From assembly GCA_019694515.1 (NCBI GenBank), contig JAIBBU010000010.1, positions 1-35,495 of the forward strand: DNA of 35,495 nt, in the 5' to 3' direction. The notes beneath the pieces were generated by a model. That model saw only the letters and a program-made list of their open reading frames with translations. It did no database searches and was not told where the DNA came from. Positions 33,181 through 35,495 of the stretch are shown piece by piece. Made by a program: the position numbers and the translations under genes. Within the stretch, counting starts at the first letter, position 1, and each line of letters starts with the position of its first letter. This DNA comes from Oligoflexia bacterium. Its GTDB lineage: Bacteria > Bdellovibrionota_C > UBA2361 > JBGSMV01.

Positions 33181-33549
33181 CTAGCGCCGCGGCAGCTCGC
33201 ACTGTTTTGAAAAAAGCAGCCGGTTCCTTGCCACCCAGCGGTAGATTATCTCACTCACGCCCTTGAAGCCGGGCAGATACCGATAGCACCAAAGCATTGC
33301 GCCCCTTCCGCCTAGGGCCAGCGTTTCAAAGATTGCCTGCGCAGCATAACTGACCGTGCCATCCGGCCCTACCAGCACCACCGATTCCTTAAAACGCGTT
33401 GGATCGATCGCCGGGAAATCCTTGGCAGCCTCTTGGTAGGGACGGAATTCAACGCGCTCCGCTGTTAGCTCCATAAGAGACCGCACCGCGCGCCGACAAA
33501 ATCCGCAGTCTCCGTCGAAAATTAATAGTGGCTGTTTACTCTGGTTCAT
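33181..33549 (-). CDS. DCC-family thiol-disulfide oxidoreductase (DUF393)
   Basis: 122 residues. The family signature FDGDCGFC gives D12, D14 and the redox pair C15-C18 near the N terminus; the later YRYLPGFKGVSEIIYRWVARNR block is also typical. Length is as usual. DCC proteins are thioredoxin-like and of unclear physiological partner. Starts 21 bases after the end of the large membrane protein gene on the same strand, so probably in one transcript with it. Confidence 0.88.
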   Translation of the reverse strand: MNQSKQPLLIFDGDCGFCRRAVRSLMELTAERVEFRPYQEAAKDFPAIDPTRFKESVVLVGPDGTVSYAAQAIFETLALGGRGAMLWCYRYLPGFKGVSEIIYRWVARNRLLFSKQCELPRR

Positions 33550-33570
33550 CTAACTTTTGGTAAGGCGCTC

Positions 33571-35495
33571 TTACTCCTGCGCAGCGCGGGGCCGCAACTG
33601 TATCTCCGATATTACCAGATCCGGCGGGGCAGCGCTCCCTATGGAACGGAACAGGATAGTATGCGCTTTTACTGGCAGTGCGGTCTTTGGCACCCTGATC
33701 TTTATGCGCCGTGGAGAGTTAGCTGCCGGGACCGTTTCTACAAGCGGGATTCCGCCCGCGGCGCCGCTTGTGATTTCAATCACACTGGCATCGCCGAAAT
33801 CTCCGGAGATTGTAAGACTGAGTTCGCGCTCGCCATTCCTGTCGGGTGGCAGATAATACTTAGGTTCGGCATCCTTAAAGACGTGCAGGTGCGGAGTGAC
33901 TTCGATTAGATAGTCGGGACTGCGTTGCTTGCCGCGTACAGAGAGGATCTTTAAGTCCTCTGAATGGGCGGCCAGGGCCTTCTCAAATTCAGCCCGATTG
34001 AAATCCCACTTGAATCTGGAAGAATAAATAATATACCGCACCCCATACAGCCGTTCGATCGCATTCAAACTCGTGCTTTCCGGAAATGCGTCTAAGATCG
34101 GACCTTGGAACTGATGGAAGCGCGGCATTTTTCCGCTGTAGCCGTTAACCATCTTTCTGCCGGTACTTTGAATCCAGCGCATGTAGCTGCTAGTCACCTT
34201 CAGAAATCGGTAGCCATCACTGCGGATACTAAGGAAGGGCAAGTTGAGAACGGCATCTTGTCCTGGCTGTTGTGCTAGATCCGCATAAATCGGAGGCACG
34301 GGCGGCTCCGCGCCGGCGGAAAATCCCTGTACATCCAGCTCATAGGCGCTAAGAAAGGTAAGCGGGATAAAGGCGCAGAGTGCGCTGCGCGGCCACCTTC
34401 GCGCCAGACCCCGTTCCAGTAATTGATATCCAAATCCCGCCAATAGGCAGATCAGCAGGATCGTAACGATGCCGATGCGGCTTGTGCCGCGAAGCGCGTT
34501 GTAGCCGGGGAGATATTTATACAGCGCAAAGTAAAGTCCGGGTCGGTGACTCCCTTCGGCGTATCCCCCGATGATTCCCATAGAGGCAAAATAGAAGAAC
34601 ACGAACAGAAAAATTAAAAGAAGTAGCGCCCGGGGGCCCGCTATCGGTGCAGGCGAAGGCTGTTTAACTCCTAGAGAGCACAGCAGGATCGCAGTCGCAA
34701 TCAGCGCGACCCAAAGCGGAATCGCGATACTCCAGGCTTTTTGCCAATCGGGCGGCCCTGCGCTGCTGCCGGGCGGCAAAAAGAGGGCGACGGCCGCCAC
34801 CAGCACGACGGCCAGCGCAGCAAGCGTCAGCAGAGAAGCGCTCTTGAGCGTGCGGCTGGCATGCGGATGCTCCAGGTCAGGTCGGATAAACGAGCAGCCG
34901 AGAGCAAAGACCATCAGCAGCGCCACGATCGCTCCCGGGAAGAGAAATCCTTCCATGTGCTCGAGCCGCGCCGTGGCGACCCAAAATACGTTGACCCGCG
35001 GTGCTGAAAAGTAGGCCAGTGGACCAGGCGAAAACATTTTAACGACGCTGGGGTGGATCGCACCGAAAACCTGCCGGACCTCTTTGTAGGGAGCAGCAGC
35101 GCAGGCCGTAAGCGCCAGCCAGGGAATATTATATAGGAATAACTTTGCGGTCTCCCCGATAGGTGGTCTGCGAGCTCTCAGCATGAAGATCCCGCCCGCT
35201 GTTAACAGCGCCAGCAGGTATGTGTACATGGCGTAATAGACCGAGGATAAGAACGCCAGGCAGACGCAGCCGCCGACCATTGTTCCACTAAGGAAGCGGG
35301 GACGTTCATAGTAGCTAAGGAGGGCCAACATTACGCCGGGCAGGAAGAACGCATATTGCAGCTGCGGATGTCCTGAATGAAACCGGAAATAGGGATTCAC
35401 CATGAACGAGACCGCCCCCAGCAGCGCTGCCCGGCCGGAAAGCCCCAGCTTGGTTGCCAGCATAAAAGTGATGTAACCGTTTAGCACAAATGCCA
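33571..35495 (-). CDS. Multi-pass membrane protein, YfhO/GT-C-like (5' end outside the window)
   Basis: About 640 residues visible; the frame stays open past the right edge (reading AFVLNGYITFML), so the N terminus is missing. Roughly ten hydrophobic segments (about residues 1-370) include FRFHSGHPQLQYAFFLPGVMLAL and YKYLPGYNALRGTSRIGIVTILLICLLAGFGYQLLERG; the latter resembles YfhO-type and other polyprenyl-phosphate-sugar-dependent GT-C membrane proteins. A soluble C-terminal region (about 400-638) of mixed strands ends the chain and is probably extracytoplasmic. A role in cell-surface polysaccharide or lipid glycosylation is likely from the fold type but the donor and acceptor are unknown. 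Confidence 0.65.
   Translation of the reverse strand, partial: AFVLNGYITFMLATKLGLSGRAALLGAVSFMVNPYFRFHSGHPQLQYAFFLPGVMLALLSYYERPRFLSGTMVGGCVCLAFLSSVYYAMYTYLLALLTAGGIFMLRARRPPIGETAKLFLYNIPWLALTACAAAPYKEVRQVFGAIHPSVVKMFSPGPLAYFSAPRVNVFWVATARLEHMEGFLFPGAIVALLMVFALGCSFIRPDLEHPHASRTLKSASLLTLAALAVVLVAAVALFLPPGSSAGPPDWQKAWSIAIPLWVALIATAILLCSLGVKQPSPAPIAGPRALLLLIFLFVFFYFASMGIIGGYAEGSHRPGLYFALYKYLPGYNALRGTSRIGIVTILLICLLAGFGYQLLERGLARRWPRSALCAFIPLTFLSAYELDVQGFSAGAEPPVPPIYADLAQQPGQDAVLNLPFLSIRSDGYRFLKVTSSYMRWIQSTGRKMVNGYSGKMPRFHQFQGPILDAFPESTSLNAIERLYGVRYIIYSSRFKWDFNRAEFEKALAAHSEDLKILSVRGKQRSPDYLIEVTPHLHVFKDAEPKYYLPPDRNGERELSLTISGDFGDASVIEITSGAAGGIPLVETVPAANSPRRIKIRVPKTALPVKAHTILFRSIGSAAPPDLVISEIQLRPRAAQE

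Overview
The window looks like a chromosomal segment of an uncultured, aerobic, Gram-negative bacterium of deltaproteobacterial type. The evidence is a TonB-dependent receptor, lipobox and Tat signals, a DUF1800/DUF1501 secreted pair, secreted proteins with long Thr-Pro-Asn tails, a soluble FHA/Ser-Thr kinase pair and a CoA-dependent aromatic pathway. The phylum cannot be fixed from this sequence alone.

Layout. (1) 1-3103 is accessory DNA. It holds an IS3-family remnant whose orfA is gone but whose frameshift cassette survives, followed by an AT-richer AbiEi/AbiEii type IV toxin-antitoxin pair. (2) 3359-11523 holds an orphan RsbRD-like sensor kinase, two paralogous secreted proteins with PTNTP-repeat tails that share an upstream promoter block, a BON lipoprotein, a secreted beta-helix protein and a small lipoprotein. 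(3) 11588-17408 holds a TonB-dependent receptor, a HerA/YjgR-like ATPase directly followed by a secreted protein with three copies of a six-cysteine module, and an unrecognised helical protein. (4) 17800-21700 is a DUF1800 - DUF1501 - cytochrome-c-like operon; the last protein carries CGCH instead of CxxCH. (5) 22046-23729 is an FHA protein and a Ser/Thr kinase. (6) 24455-25681 is a sugar-kinase-like phosphotransferase divergent from a 39-residue ribosomal protein THX gene that has a clear sigma-70 promoter. (7) 25724-32877 is a tightly packed operon for CoA-dependent aerobic degradation of 2-aminobenzoate (anthranilate) or a close relative such as salicylate: monooxygenase/reductase fusion, SDR, crotonase, acyl-CoA dehydrogenase, RidA-like protein and aryl-CoA ligase. 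(8) 33181-35495 is a DCC thiol-disulfide protein downstream of a large membrane protein that runs off the window.

The least expected structure is a mosaic of intergenic repeats. It includes 150-210 bp elements bounded by inverted GTCATTGCGA...TCGCAATGAC ends, an 88 bp module present three times at identical length, and short 36-42 bp units. Clusters fill all four tail-to-tail (convergent) junctions between resident genes (6735-7241, 13583-14075, 23757-24428, 32920-33172). Apart from one doubtful degenerate trace at 16290-16350, I found none elsewhere in the window.

Starts were moved inward from the longest reading frame where a signal peptide, ribosome binding site or paralog comparison supports it (PTNTP paralog 1, HerA-like ATPase, DUF1800 protein, aryl-CoA ligase). 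All family calls come from motifs read by eye; no database search was run.
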